64,000 bases of DNA. Source: Chlorops oryzae. Lineage: Eukaryota; Arthropoda; Insecta; Diptera; Chloropidae. The translations under genes were made by a program, and so were the position numbers. Where the stretch lies: positions 17,773,853 through 17,837,852 of the forward strand of contig CM035808.1 of assembly GCA_020466095.1 (NCBI GenBank), read 5' to 3'. The notes under the pieces were generated by a model. It saw nothing but the letters and a program-made list of their open reading frames with translations, had not been told where the DNA came from and ran no database searches. Shown here in pieces: positions 49,127 to 62,588 of the stretch (position 1 is its first letter; the number at the start of each line of letters is the position of its first letter).

Positions 49127-49915
49127 CCCAGCCAACCATTGGAGTCCGCACGGTGCACCTTTAGGACTCCCAATGCGGTGCGTTTAAGCTCCTAAGGAGC
49201 CTCCTAAAAGGATCCTAAATGAACTTGTTTCCGGAAGAAAAGGGCCTTTTCAAAATATATGAAAAAAGTGTGCCCTGCGGACTCCTAAAAGGAGTGTTTT
49301 CGACGTCCTGAAATGCTCCCTCAAATAAACCGCAAGGATTCCGTGCAGACTTCTCTATTTGCCTACAATTTAAAAAAAAAGGACTCCTAAGTTAATCCAA
49401 AGATAGCTCAGGACGAGTGTTTTAGGATTGCTTGATTTCCTGAACATTGAGAAATAATAAAAAAAAAACAACCATTTTTCTTTTTAATAATTTCTAAGGC
49501 ATTCCAAAAAAATAATTCTTATTATTTTTATCAACTTCTTTTACTTAGGACATTGTAAAATGTTAGTTAAGTTAACCAAAAAGGTTTTCTCCCCTAAATC
49601 TCTATTCCATTTAATTAGGGCAAATTCCCGTAAAGTTACATCACCATAAGTTGCATAAAGTTGCAAACCATAAAGAATGAAAACAACCATGCCAACTAGA
49701 TAATGAAATTTTAAAGCATGACTCTCGAACGCTCCTTGAAGGTGCTCCTGAGGAGCCCATTGCCGGAGGACTCCGAAAACGCTCCTTCAAGGAGTCCAAG
49801 TGGGAGTCATTTTACACTCCTACTTCGGAGCTCTCCGAAAACGATCCATCAAGGTGTCTAGGTAGGAGTCCTTTAAAACTCCTGTTTCGGAGCGCTCCGC
49901 ATATGGTTGGCTGGG
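49127..49915. mobile_element. TIR element with CCCAGCCAACCAT ends and GGAGTCC subrepeats
   Basis: 789 bp; 13-bp perfect inverted ends CCCAGCCAACCAT/ATGGTTGGCTGGG. Both flanks are built of GGACTCC/CTCCTAAGGAG/GCTCCTTGAAGG-type units in both orientations, giving extensive hairpin potential. No target duplication or transposase was recognised. Confidence 0.65.
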
Positions 49916-52900
49916 AGGGGTCTTCCCTTAAACGTGTATTTGCCTCGAAAACTTTGAAAAATCGTAAATCAAGAAGGCTTAGAAATTAATGAACGAAATT
50001 TTGTACGAAAAATTGTACGATTTTCCCAATTTTCAATCTTTTCGCTTTAAAGGGAATACCCTAAATAATTTATTATAGCTACTCAAACCTACTTGATCTC
50101 AGCAATAATTAAATGTTGCTTTTTCGTGCATTCACATTTGCAAATGCTGCTATTAAATCCTCAATATCCTGCATAGAAAGACCCTATCTTGGGGGCCCTT
50201 TTAATCGCGGGGCATATGTTCCGTTGAACTCATGGAACACCGGTAGTTATGCCACTGTTGCACTGTAACATTTTAATTTCCTTATTTCCTCGAATAAAGT
50301 CAGCCTTAAACTGCATCTAAGGATATAAGGATATAGAAAAACCATTGATAGCATTATCCGTTCAAGTATTTCTAGGAGCGTAAGCTTAATATTTAAAGCA
50401 ACTGTAAGTTTTCCATTACAATACAAAACTATCTGCAGAAGACACAAGAAATTGGGTTTCTCGACTATGTCCAAAATGCAATAATCTCAAACTCTGGAGA
50501 TGGCAACACTTTAGAAGTTGATAAAAATTTGTTTTAAGTTTTCTCGAAAAACTGAATTGGTTTTGTTGCGTGCACCTGGGTTCTTAGATTACCAAAAAAA
50601 TATCAAAGAATAAAAACAAATATAGTGTAGCATGACAAAGTTTCTGGAAATCTACCCACCGGAGAGAATGTGATGTCAGTATAATGTGTTCAGTTCGAAC
50701 TAAAAAAAAAAAACTTTAAATTCTCAATATGTGAGCTTCGAAGGCAATACTTTCGGTGGAAGAATGTGCGCACATGTACGAAAAGTATTTTAAGTCTTAT
50801 CCAAACGAGAGTTTAAAAACCTTTGAATAGTTAATTACCCCAATCGGAAATATTTTTCCCGTATTTTATAACGTCGGAAATTCTCATAAATTTCAGCGAA
50901 ATATTTAAAAACAATTTCCCTCAGGTTACTTATACCGATCGGTTGTACATACATGTGTTTTTTTTTTCCTCTTTCTCAAATATTATTACTCATTTTATGC
51001 GTTATATCAAGCAATAAAATTTTATGTAATCAAAGTGCAAAGGCAGCATCAGCAAGAAATTCCATAAAGCACATTTTTATGTGTATACACAACGGCAAAT
51101 ATTTCACGTTACGTATACGCCGAGTAGTGCCGGTTTGAATATTCACTTTCCTTATTCATGATGACGCCATAATGCTGCAACAAAAACTGTTTTTACGGTC
51201 AAGAAGAAACAAAAACCGAATAAAAAAAAAAAATGAAATGAAATAAAGAACAAAAATCTCATTCTGAAATGATGGAGGAAGAAAAGCAGGGAGGAACCAG
51301 ACGAAGATTGGTTGTTATTTCACAATTCGAAGACGAAGACGAAGACGACAGGCAGTCTAATGAAATTTCTTTCTTGGTATCATATTCATGCACATAAAAA
51401 AAACAACAAAAGGCAATGAACAGCAAGTAATTTGCGCTTGAAGTTTTGAAGACTGTGCAAATTATGCGCGAAAATTCATTTTCTTAAATAAATTTTCGCT
51501 TTTCCTTGCATTCGAAGAGCTGTGCAATGAAGCGTTGAAAGAAAAGGAATTCACAATGGAATATTTTCAGTGAATTCATTAATTATTTGTGCACTAAGAG
51601 CAAAATGGTATATTTTATATATATTTTTTTAACTGTATGTTATTTAATTTAACAACTGACGTTTTTAATTAATTTTAAAAATTTAAAGAAACTACGGAAT
51701 GTGTAGTGGAGTGGCTCTTTTGTGGATGTAAGCTTTTTTTTGGACTTTTGGAAAAAATACTTCATTAAGTGGCATTTTTTCAATCAAAGAAATTATATGG
51801 AGGCTAAAAAAAAGGGTCTATAGATTTCTATGGATATTGATGAAGACTTTTTTTTTTGGGTAAAAGAAGATAAACAGTTCAAAGAAAGTACATCTCTTAA
51901 CTCTCTTTCTGTTAAGAATAGTATAAATGATTTTCATTTGGAAACTTTGTTTATGAATGGTGATTGTGCCAAAGGCTTATTATGCTCTTCAAGTTAGTAG
52001 ATCAATACCGGAAAACCTGAAAACTTAAGTCTTTTAGTGATGACCAATTTATAATTAACACTTAACTTTCCTTATATCTTAAGTAGCAAGCCTTACGTCA
52101 CTTAAGTGAAGCAAGAAATATGGATAAAATTCTTCATGCTAATATAATGCCATAGAAATTCATAGAAGTACACTCGCTTTAAATGATATTAAAATAAAAA
52201 CAGACTGTTCTCTCTTTTATCATTGTCTACTTGTACAATAACTACAAGAACAATTACATTTATTCTCGATTTCAAGAAGGACATCTACATCAATTCATGT
52301 ATCCGTTGCTCTATAACTATCTAGATAACAGCAACTGACATACTTTTCATTTCGTGCTACAATTCCATCGTTTCCTTTTTGCGTAACGTTAACGTTTCTG
52401 CGTTTTGCATAGGAATCGCATTAGAACTGAAGTGCTAGTAATACGCCCACTGCAGGATTCAAATGAAGTGCAAACAAAAGAGAGAGAGAGAGAGAGAGAG
52501 AGAGATACGCGAGACATTTTATATCGTAGGATTAAAAAAAAAAATAAATAAAATACCAGCATAATTTAAGCCGTTTTCTCTTCAAACTTTTTTGTCCGTT
52601 AACGCAGCTTGGCTGCTTTACAAATTTCCTTTTACTTATTTCGTTACAATCACTTTACTAAGTCCTACGCCACTAAGGCTGAGTGTTTCTACGTTTCGAA
52701 GCATACACGAAAACACTAGAGCATATAGAAAAGAGGAAGCATTAGTTGTACTTGAGCCAAAAGTATGCTCAAACTACGTGTGTGTGTGTGCGCGCAGTTG
52801 GGTGTGTGGCTCTGAGAGAAGACAGAAAAAACTTCAAGAGGAAAAAGATGAAAAAAAGGCACACACACACACACACGCACACAATCCGACTCGTTTGCGT

Positions 52901-55322
52901 CTTAAAAGAACAGCGTTAAAGCGCCCGTGCCAACCTCACCGGCACATTGCAACATCGCCGCATCGGAACATCGGCATCAACGTTGCGTAGCGTAGCATGA
53001 GTGTTCTTAACGGAAAAGCGATGTGGCACGTTTTGTCCGTAAGGGGATTGAATGGAACGAATATCGAAGAGGGAAACATGAAGCGTATTGCTGACAAAAA
53101 TATCCGAAAGATTACAATGGTTAAATGGATTTACATGGAATTGGTTTTCCACAGCAAGCAAGGACTATGGTCCTTCAGATTTAGGCTTTAGGAGAGCAAT
53201 AAGAAGAACCCGATCAATGCGCTGACTCGTCATTATTGTTTACTTTGATTGATAGTTGCGTATGGAAAGCAATTGTGAACGAATTGTTCAAGAATTTTTC
53301 TTCTCCAAAGAATCGTATACAAATGTTTATGTTTATGGATAATTTGCTTATGTGTTTGCCTTAAGAGGACCTTCATTTAGAGAAATGAATTTTTTCGAAA
53401 AAACACAACTTCATAATTATTCATTTGACGCCATTCAGTGTCCTTTTTATAGCAAACGTTTACCAGTTTTTTGCTCCTCCTCGAATAACTAACATGATGA
53501 AAATGTTTGTCTTTATTGTACATTTTCTTTCAATGGTCTCGAAAGAAAATAAAATTATCCCATTTTATAAAAGCCTATTCAATAATTAATTCAATAATAT
53601 GTACAACAATTTCGTACTTTCTCATTTAACCAAGAACGAACGAGCACCTCGTAAGACCGATCGATTTTATTTCACTCCTTGCGTAATTGTGTGGCCTTTA
53701 TTTGATTATTCAGCAAAATATCATGCAAAGTATCACGTTTCGAATAACGAAGCTTGGAGGCTTTGCACAAAATACTGTGGTCGACCACGAATTTGGTCTT
53801 CCAGTCGAATAAAATAACAGCTAAGGCTATGTTGGTGGGTAAATATTTTAACCAAATACGAGATGAAGTATTATTGAAGGCAGTTTTAAAATATATCCTT
53901 CTTTTTAACTGCCATAAGATTTCATATAATTATGAGAGAATTTTTTTTTTTTTTGAATTTGTGTCAATTGAATCTAAATGAAGAGGAAAATTTTTCTATG
54001 TAATCCTCAAGGACATCTTACGGTCACGTCATGCTTAATTTAATTTAACTTATTCTGGTTCACCGATTAATAAACTACACTCGTATGCTAATACGCCGGG
54101 ACCATTGAAGCAATCAGATTTAATAGCAATCTGAGTGATTGAAGTCCTTGCAGTGCCATTCGAATGGAACTCCTTGTAGCAAATGGATTTCATTGCATGA
54201 ATATGAATGAATTTCATTCTCCGAGGCAAGAGTTAACTTCAAGATTTACATTCAAATGTATACTTATGTTTGTACAGTATCCGAGAGTAGTGAGACCTAT
54301 CAATGTTTAATGAAATCGGTTTAAGGTTAAATGCTCGCTGCAATCTATTATTCCATTCATGGTTGAGTTAAAGAGGATATTTTAATGTATGGTTTCCTTA
54401 ATTTCATGCTATTTTTTTTCCTCGCGATTTTCCTTGTTTCAAATATAAAACGAAGGATTAAGTAATTGACTCCATCCCAGCATGTTTTGCAGTTAATTAG
54501 CGAACAAAAAAAAAATGAATGAAATCACTATAAAACGATGATTTTACAAAAGAGAAATTATGTGAGCAACTGCTGGAAAATCAACAAGGATTAACACAGA
54601 AGCTGTGAAACAAAGACGGTCAGAAACAAAGCAATGATTGAGGAGAAATTCTTCGAGTTTTGTTGACTCACTAACTTTACAGTTTGGGTGGAAGGAAGAA
54701 CCATTTTTAATAAACTTATTTAATGAAGAAGGATCTAATGCTCGCATATCCTTAAGAATACCAAATCCATCGGTTTGGTGTGTCAAAGAAGTCTTTTAAA
54801 CCGACTCTGAAGTCTTAAAGCTCTCTATAAAGCTGCACGTGCGTTGAGCATTATTCTTTTTATTTATTGAACGTGAAGCTTTTTGATTGCGACTTTGGTA
54901 TGCAGTTCACAGTTTTAAGTGTGGATTTCTCTGCAATGAATCGAAAAGTTTCCGCTTTTTTTATTCCCTAATTTAAATGGCGCTTTACTGCTTTTCCGCA
55001 ACGTTTCTTTTTCTTTACTTCTTTTGGAAAAAAAAATTAAAATAAAACACGTGTTGCAATACGGCACTTGTGTGCAATTTGCATAAATTATTGCGTCTAA
55101 AAAATTCCACTTTTCACTTCAGCTCAGCTAAAAAGCTAAAAAAGAAAAACTTGTGAAACTTTGGTAACGTTGAGTGACAATTTTTAAATGAGTTTTTCTC
55201 TTTTGATGCGCGAAAACTATTGGAAAGAAAGACATTGTTTTGTGTTTTAAATTAATTATAATAACAAGATAGGGAAAGTGTATTTGAGAAATGAGATTAT
55301 ATTATTGCAGAATAATAATATT
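49916..55322. other. eag intron 1 (presumed), no exon seen
   Basis: AT-rich. The ORF 52592-52990 contains CACACA and charged low-complexity sequence and is not credible. The ORF 50247-50474 (minus) is likewise unsupported. It includes the (GA)n tract listed separately. Confidence 0.5.
52481..52506. repeat. (GA)n microsatellite
   Basis: About 12 uninterrupted GA repeats. In flies such tracts can bind GAGA factor, but no promoter is recognised beside it. Confidence 0.8.
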
Positions 55323-55865
55323 TTACATATGACTGCCACGACTTGGCTTTCTGACGTAGTCTAATGTTGAGGTCCAATTTTCAATGACTTTTTCCCAAAT
55401 TTGTGGCCGCATATCTGCAATAACGCGGCGAATGTTTGTCAACAGAGTCAGGCTTATCGGCGTAGACTAGCGGCTTCACGGATCGCCACAGAAGATAGTC
55501 TAGTGGCACGATCTTGGAGGCCAATTCACAGGTCCGTGAAACGTGAAACTATGCGGTTACCAAACGAGTCCTTTAATAAATTAAATATTTTCACAAGCAG
55601 TGCGACATCTTGTCCCGTTTTGTTGATACTTCAGCTGCTTCACATCATAGTTCTTCAGTTGATGAACGAAAATCTCAGTAATCATGGCTTTATAGCGGTC
55701 ACCATTGACTGTAATGTTCTGGCCAACATCGTTTTTAAAACGTACGGGCCAATCACTCCACCTGCCCAAAAAGCACACCAAAGAGTCTGTTTTTCTGAAC
55801 CTAACGGTGGCTCAATCTACACTTCTGTTCTGTTTATTGACGTGTCCATTCATCGCTTCATCGCT
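55323..55865 (-). pseudogene. Broken Tc1/mariner-type transposase (C-terminal two thirds)
   Basis: Minus strand fragments in shifting frames: SDEA-MNGHVNKQN (from about 55865), then KNDVGQNITVNGDRYKAMIT and VHQLKNYDVKQLKYQQNGTR up to a stop at 55581, then VNWPPRSC-like, LDYLLWRSVKPLVYADKPDS, RRVIADMRPQIWEKVIENW and DYVRKPSRGSHM, stop at 55323. The order (SDEA, VNKQN, NGDRY, QQ-GT, LDY-LW, ENW) is that of the insect mariner-like transposases with an FSDEAHF catalytic block. Frameshifts and stops abolish it, and the expected D in the QQDGA position is N. The plus-strand 179-residue ORF is its shadow. Confidence 0.8.
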
Positions 55866-55964
55866 AAAAAAAAATTCGCTGATGAAAATCGGGATCTACG
55901 GCGATTTAGTTCAATGTGTGAAAATTCGAGCAAAAAATGAGGAAAAATGGAAGGACGAATAAAG

Positions 55965-56360
55965 GCATATCGTCGGCTTAAAGTGTAAACCTGCTAAGTC
56001 CACTTTTAACCGATTCCGACTTTTCGATGTCATTCGAAAGAAAAAAGCACACTGCATCGTCAGGCAAAAAAATCTTTTTTAATTTCAAATTCTAAATACG
56101 TAGAAATTGGTGATGAATAAAACTGCTAAGTCCAACTGTGGTCAAAGTTCACAGCTAACACCAACAAGTGACTCAAAGTAGACTTTGTATCGTGCACAGA
56201 ATCGAATTTAGAAGAGACTTCATATAGGAACAAAATAAACCATCCATATTTTGGGTCTCCTTCCCTACTTTGAAGTCTTGAAAAAAAGGTGTTTTTTGTT
56301 TACCCTGTAAAGTTTTGAAATTGTTAGTTAGCAGGTTTACACTTTAAGCCGACGATATGC
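55965..56360. mobile_element. MITE with 33-bp perfect inverted ends
   Basis: 396 bp. The ends start GCATATCGTCGGCTTAAAGT and stay identical for 33 bp (to CCTGCTAA) in inverted orientation. It lies about 100 bases beyond the N-terminal break of the mariner pseudogene. No clear target duplication. Confidence 0.75.
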
Positions 56361-56819
56361 TATCTTAAAATATGTTTATGGCCAAATAACTTGCATCTTT
56401 CGAGTCCTAGCTAAAATTGTGTTCCACAATCAGGCAGTATCAAGACAATAAAGGTGACTTTATTTAAATAACTTTATTCCTGTGTTAGAAAACGAAATTT
56501 TTCCTCAAAGATTGCAAGGCAATGGGTGCTCATAAACGGGATATACTTTGATCGATAATATAATCGAATTTGTCTAATTTTACGTAATTTAACGAAGGCA
56601 GTACTTTTTTTATGCGGGTATACTTAAATCCACGAAATTCTGTTTACGATATTTCTACCACGAATAAAAGCACTTTTTCTTGGAAAGTGTGAAATAAAGA
56701 AGCCATAACTTCATGTACTGAAATTCACATAACATGGAAAAGTTGACTCCACATTGGAACTTGAAATTGCGCTACCTAAAAAGCCATATCTTAACATTTT
56801 TGTATACTCCAATAGACCA

Positions 56820-57072
56820 TACATATCGCACCCGGTCCACTAAAGTGGCACAACTCAAAATTTGCCATTTTTCAGAAAACGCGAAAAACAAAATTCGTCG
56901 CAGTGTCGATCAAAGCAGGAAAAAGACATTACGGCTTTTTCGGCCTTTTATAATGAAAAAATGGAATGGAATTTCCTGTAGGTAACGGATGACTTGGGAA
57001 CAAGATTCATAGCATAAATCGAATTTCAGAATTTTTGAGTTGTGTCAGCTTAGTTGTCAGGGTGCGATATGT
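56820..57072. mobile_element. MITE with CATATCGCACC ends, TA flanks
   Basis: About 253 bp. Left CATATCGCACCCGGTCCACT and the complement of the right CATATCGCACCCTGACAACT, followed by a shared ACAACTCAAAA, form imperfect inverted arms of about 38 bp. TA is present on both sides, as for Tc1/mariner-type elements. No credible ORF. Confidence 0.65.
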
Positions 57073-57075
57073 ATA

Positions 57076-58927
57076 TCTTCCCTTCAAGAACACAAAATTC
57101 AGGCGGGCAAAATTAACCCTCGAAGCCCCTTGTGAAAATGTGGGAAAAAAAATGGCCGGAAAGTATACTGAATAAAATGGCGTTTCGCCAACTTTTTTCT
57201 CGCATGCCACATAAATCTTCTGCTTACAGTTCCAGGGCACATCAAAAGCTAATATGGACATTAAAATGATAAACATTCATTTTGATTGCCTTATTGAGGT
57301 AACATACGAGCCCAGTCCTACGTTTAGAGTGTATATCTAAGTTGACTTCCTATTTTACTGTGGCACACTGCTTGGGGACCATTGGGGCTACCTGTCGATT
57401 TCCACCACTTACTGTTTTCCAATGTTAGGCAAAATAGGGTTAAATTTTTCAAAGTTTCTCGTTTATTTCATTTTGTGCTTTGTGATTATTTGTTTTTGTT
57501 TTTTGTTTTTGCATTACGATGCTCGCAGGGAACGCTTCACGAATACAAATGCTATCAAAAAAGTTGGGAGCTTTTTTGCGTGTGTGTTTGTGTGTGTTTT
57601 TTTTTATTTCTTCCGGAAAGCAATAAATTATGCAAAAGCCATTGAAATTCCGATTGGAAAAAGTTTAAATGAAATTTATTTGCAATTGTTGTTTGCTGTT
57701 GTAATTAGTTTTTCTTTTCCCGCACATTTTATTAAAAGCTTAACCCACAAACAAAACCAAAAAATAGTACCTATTTAATTGACCTAATAAAAAGCTGAAA
57801 AAATTCTTTTCTCTTTTTATTAAAAGCATACAAAAGGGAAAACGAAAACGACCCCCCACAGAGGTCGATCGAAAAATTTTCTCACAAAACGCCCCATTGC
57901 GACTGACCTCCATAGAATGCCGAAGGTTCTATGTATGTATGTATGCATGTATGTAGGTACTGACTTTGGTTTAATTAGGCGTATAAAATGTTTCCCCCCT
58001 ATTGAATAAGGGTCCAATGGGGACCTTGATCGACAACATTGACCATAGCACTCACATTAGCCGCGATAGATAGATAGTGTATTTTATATAGCGACTGAAA
58101 GGCTTTGAAAATGTCGGCCACTGAAAATTTATCGAACACTTTAAATTGGATTAAAGTGTCGCACTATTCTGATGTTACATTGTAATTCTTCGCATACTCG
58201 AATTTGTTTGAACAAATTAAATGTTCCCAACAGCAGAAGGAGCAAGAAAAACAAAAACAACAACAACAGCGAGGTTAACCTATTACTACTCGCTTTTCGA
58301 CTGCAAAGCAAATTGTGGCAAAGTTTACCCTCGAAATGTGAACAAAGCGAAAACGGAATGAATTCTGAAGAGCGTCGTGTTCTTGAGTATCGTATTTTGA
58401 AGAAAACTTCCCCGCCCCCCTATCATGTTAATGTGAAAGAAGCTTAAATTAAGCACGCTTTATATTTAATTATAACGTACGTGAAATTGTTATACACTTA
58501 TTTATGTTAATTTTTGTGAAGAAACTCAATGTCAAAATCACGATGTATTCTCGATGGTGAGGTGCAAAGGGTGAACTAGTTATTCGTGGAAATTTGTAAA
58601 GCGTTAGATTTGATTGGCTTCACGACATGAATAGAGGCGAGCTCTTTACATCATTAATGCTGTATTTGAGTAATATGCCCCATTTCCTCCAAAGAACATC
58701 ATGCCTTGGGAAAGACGTTCACGGCATACATACGTTGAATCTTAGTATAAGTATGCAGAAAAATAAATGACATAAAGTCTTATTGTGGCGAGAGTATAAA
58801 ATATGTATATTTAAGCAAAATAATTCTGCCTCATTACCCTGAAAGTCTTAATTTTTTTTTGGGTATAAAACCCTAGTGTAATTGAGTGTACTTTTATTTA
58901 ATGTTCGGGCTTTTCGTACACAAACCC
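57076..58927. other. eag intron 1 (presumed), no exon seen
   Basis: T-rich hydrophobic ORFs at 57382-57778 and a TATG tract at 57930-57956. Nothing supported. Confidence 0.5.
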
Positions 58928-58930
58928 TTA

Positions 58931-59954
58931 AGCCAAGTGTCGACTATAGATTTATTTACGTAGAGATAGAGAAAAAACTCTCGTGTAGATACGTAGACAA
59001 GTGTATACACCATGTAGAGCGCACTACACAAGCTCTCTACAAACTCTACTTGAGATAATTGTTGGATACAAAAATCTATAGTGTATACATATTTTCATGT
59101 AGGGGGTAGAGAGATATATCTGCTCTACACTCTATCAAACATGTTTGATAGTTTTTTTTAAATCTTAAGTAGAGACCCAACTAGCAAAATAGTTCCAAAG
59201 TTGATATTTTCTTACCTATTTTAGGGCAGAATATTTCATTGCCTTGCCCTAAATGGGGCATAATTACGTCCGTACGACATCCATTCGACGTAAGTGTGGA
59301 ATAGAATGGAAGTCGTCTGGCGGTAATAATAGGGCATAGGGCATAAATCAATTTTTTGCAAATTTCGCAAATGATGGTCATGGTCAAGTTTTAACCGTTG
59401 GAGGGTATTATATCTAGCTGTAAAAGACTCAATTCAAAATAGTGAAAATGAAATTTTTGCGAATTTCGCGAATTGTGGTCATGGTCAAAATAAAATAAAC
59501 TAAAAATGACCATATTTATAGCGATGTCTCAACTTTTTTTCAGCCAAAGCTTAAGCGATCGAGTCACGCTCCCAACATTTTCTTTTAGTTTCTAGTTTTT
59601 CTTGAGTCAAAAGAACAAGGGCAGCAGGTACTTGCTTTTGGCGACGTCTCATTTTAACGGAATGAATTTGAAAAATTTTCTTTTAATTTTTGAAATTTTT
59701 GAAAATCTCGAAATTTAAAGCCGAGCTACACGATTATGCTCCACTACACGATTCTATAGTAGAGAAAAATTCTTCTGCAGTGTATACAGGCTGTAGAGCA
59801 CATAGTAGAGCTCTACTCTAAATATGTCTACGGCAGCTTTACATAGAGCTGTGGAATTGTAGAAACGGTCTACAGTGTATACAACAAACGTAGAGTCTCT
59901 ACACACTCACTCTACTCTCTACCTCAAAAACTCTATAGTCGACACAACTTGGCT
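58931..59954. mobile_element. PIF/Harbinger-like derivative with GTAGAG subrepeats
   Basis: About 1.02 kb. Inverted ends GCCAAGTGTCGACTATAGA (left) and, as complement, GCCAAGTTGTGTCGACTATAGA (right), flanked by TAA/TAG. Arms of about 230 bp on each side are packed with GTAGAG/CTCTAC units in opposite order. On the minus strand at 59652-59551 an ORF MRRRQKQVPAALVLLTQEKL with KRKCWERD resembles the N-terminus of Harbinger (HARBI1-type) nucleases. A tandem pair GCGAATTTCGCGAATTGTGG (59357 and 59459) lies behind it. The rest of the transposase is absent. Confidence 0.6.
59551..59652 (-). pseudogene. N-terminal remnant of a possible Harbinger-type nuclease
   Basis: 33 codons from an ATG at 59652: basic MRRRQK, a short Leu-rich helix (ALVLLTQEKLE), then KRKCWERD, followed by a stop. 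In Harbinger-type proteins a similar L-rich, KKRRFWVR-type motif precedes the helix-turn-helix and nuclease domains, none of which is present here. The match is by memory of the family pattern and short. Confidence 0.35.
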
Positions 59955-59959
59955 AGAAC

Positions 59960-62570
59960 AGTGCTTCCAGCGTAATACTCTTTCATACAAAACTGAGTAA
60001 TTGCTGACTATTTTGTCTCTTTGATGTTTATCTACACACAGCGTCTGTGTCTCTTTTTTTCATCGCATGATCCTCTAGCACACATCATGTGAAGAATGAA
60101 GAAATTTGTGCTAGTGGTGTCCGCTGACAAGCATCTTAGAGACAATTTCGTGGCGCGAAGCTTAACTGGGAGAAAAAAGTGCCACCAAAACAAAAGAAAA
60201 CAATCCCACGCCTACTCTAGATAGAAATGCAAAACCATTCACCCCTTTAGAAAGTTCAAATCTTAGAGAATATCCAGAACGTAAGGAATGACCCCGGCCT
60301 CTTTCTGCAATCGCACTCATACGAACAGGCCACCAACCCAATCTAAGATTCAACCCTGAATGAAATTCTTTAATAAAAAATATTTAAAGAAATTGATTCT
60401 CATAGCCTGCTCAAAAACTTTATGTTTCTTGAGGAAGCCCAACTCCGATCGAAATAGCCCCATATACTGACCCTCTTCCTTATAAATTCTCATACCCTAA
60501 GTTTCGAAACTTATTTTGAGAACAGCTTTATCCGCTAAGGCATAAAAGAGGATTTACCAAAAAGAAAACAAAATTGTTTACCCACAGAAATGTGCATGAA
60601 AAGCGATTTTCTAAATCTAAGTCTAAGCCAAAGAAACTTGTCCTAAGGAATCAAGACAAGAAATTTAATTGAAGAACACACAGGACTTTATTGCTCACAT
60701 TGCGTTCATTTAATTCAGTCCTTGAACCTTTTCCCTTCAATGAGCATTTATGTTTGTAATGTAGTCGATAACATGAATATTTAATTATTATTATTGCTCA
60801 ATTATTTCTCGAATATTTGAAATACAAGTACTCGAGCATAGGAATTTTCCATGCTTGAATGAGAATATTTTCTCCTTGGAAAGCCGACAAATTGCATTCG
60901 TAAGGAGATTTTATTATCGAATTATTCAAATTATTTTAAGTTTCCGACAATTATTTGCTGTTGAAGAAAATTATTTGGCATTAATTTGCCATGAAGATTT
61001 TATCAAATTTCATCGTTAAACCTTTAATGCTTTAATTCTACACCCCGAAGACCATGTGCCCAAAATATTTAAGTGGAATTTCTTTGTTTCCTGGCTAATG
61101 ATCAGAAACAACGAAATCATTCATAATTGTTTGGTCCCACGCAATGGTTAACCTCAATGTGTCTACAACATCGGCTTGGAATATGAACATTTTAATAACG
61201 ATTTTAATATACTACCAGTCCACAAACTAATTTTAGTAAATGGAAGTGAGCTCCTGAGTTGAATCAGAAAATGCGAACAATAAAATCGCACACGAAACAA
61301 ATATTCTCTTGCACTCTGTGCTCTGCTTACAAATGCCTTTCCCCATTCATCCACACACAGGCATACGTGCCTACCAATTGTGTTGTGTGTGTAAGTTTGT
61401 ATGTATTTATGTAACAATGAGTCGAAAAAAGGATGTAGCTACACGTGTATGCGGGAAGGGATTTCTAAGCAAATGCTTATTACCTTCAGCTCTCATGGTG
61501 TTACAGTGCAAGAACACCGGAGCTGAGACCACAACATCGTCGTCACAGTTATGCACTCGAAGGACTTGTACGACTACGCACCGCACACTTGTAGTTAAGG
61601 TATTAAAGTGCACAAGAGCGCATCTAAATTTACAAAAGCCACTGTACTGTAGGTAACTGTAACCTACTGCTAGAATAGAGCTAAATATAGTTTCCTCTAG
61701 AGGCTCTCTATAGATGTTAATGTTCGGCTTCGGTATGTGCTCGTGTAAAATTTATAAACTAATATGACTGCAACGACTGGTCCACATGCCTTCTTGTCCT
61801 TTAGTGTCTTTATCAACATCAAAAGAAGTATATAAATTAGATGGGTCACATGGGTCACGTGCAGGGCTTATGTTAAATGCATGCGGTTAAAAAACATGAG
61901 CTATGGAAATTTTTAATCAAGCTTCAAGACAATATAGCTCCTTTGGGTAGCATTTCAGGCGAGCTCTCTTCGCAACATCTGCGAAAAGTTTTTAGCTTCA
62001 AAAAAATAAAAAATAAATAAAAATTATACAAAAATAAAATCCTTGGACTGCTCTCTTATAGCGAAAGAGTTGATTAGTTTGCTTTATCTTCTTTTGTATA
62101 AAAATGAATATTTTGTAGTGAAATAGATCCTTAAGCATGAATTGTTGCACTCTTAAAGTGCTAAAGTCCTCCAGGCACACTAATTCAATTAACTGTAGCG
62201 GACTTATCGGCGAAGCCGTGAAATACCCAAATACAAATAAGAAAATTGATTGGACTAACAACACAATTAACACAACTCATCATTAGAAGGAAAACTCGAG
62301 AAAAAGAAAAGAAAAAAATATAAATAAAAGGAAATGAACATGAAAAAATTCGAACTCCTTTCATCAATCAAATAACGATGCAAACCTGAGGGAAAGGCAA
62401 ATTCCGAATTGACCATCAATAGAGTTCAGCAACGGGCCTAAAAGATGAATTTTTTTTCATTTAGGCAAGAAAAGTTTCATCAAATTTTTCTTTTGCCACT
62501 TCGACGGCGTGTCTGAACGCTTCCAACCAAATCGATTTTCATACAACTGGTCAAACGGGTGAGAGAGTGA
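59960..62570. other. eag intron 1 (presumed), no exon seen
   Basis: AT-rich, short ORFs only. The 115-residue ORF at 61309-61656 overlaps an antisense ORF and has no recognisable features. Confidence 0.5.
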
Positions 62571-62588
62571 GAAGAGTGAGGGAGAGTA

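Noticed and set aside
52592..52990. 132-residue ORF with HTHTHAH stretch
   Set aside because: Created by a CA microsatellite and charged low-complexity DNA; no support as an exon.
55401..55940. 179-residue plus-strand ORF
   Set aside because: It is the antisense of the mariner-type transposase pseudogene; the minus strand carries the recognisable motifs.
57382..57778. Hydrophobic ORFs of 87 and 118 residues
   Set aside because: T-rich DNA gives Phe/Leu/Val-rich frames by chance; two frames overlap and neither has exon support.
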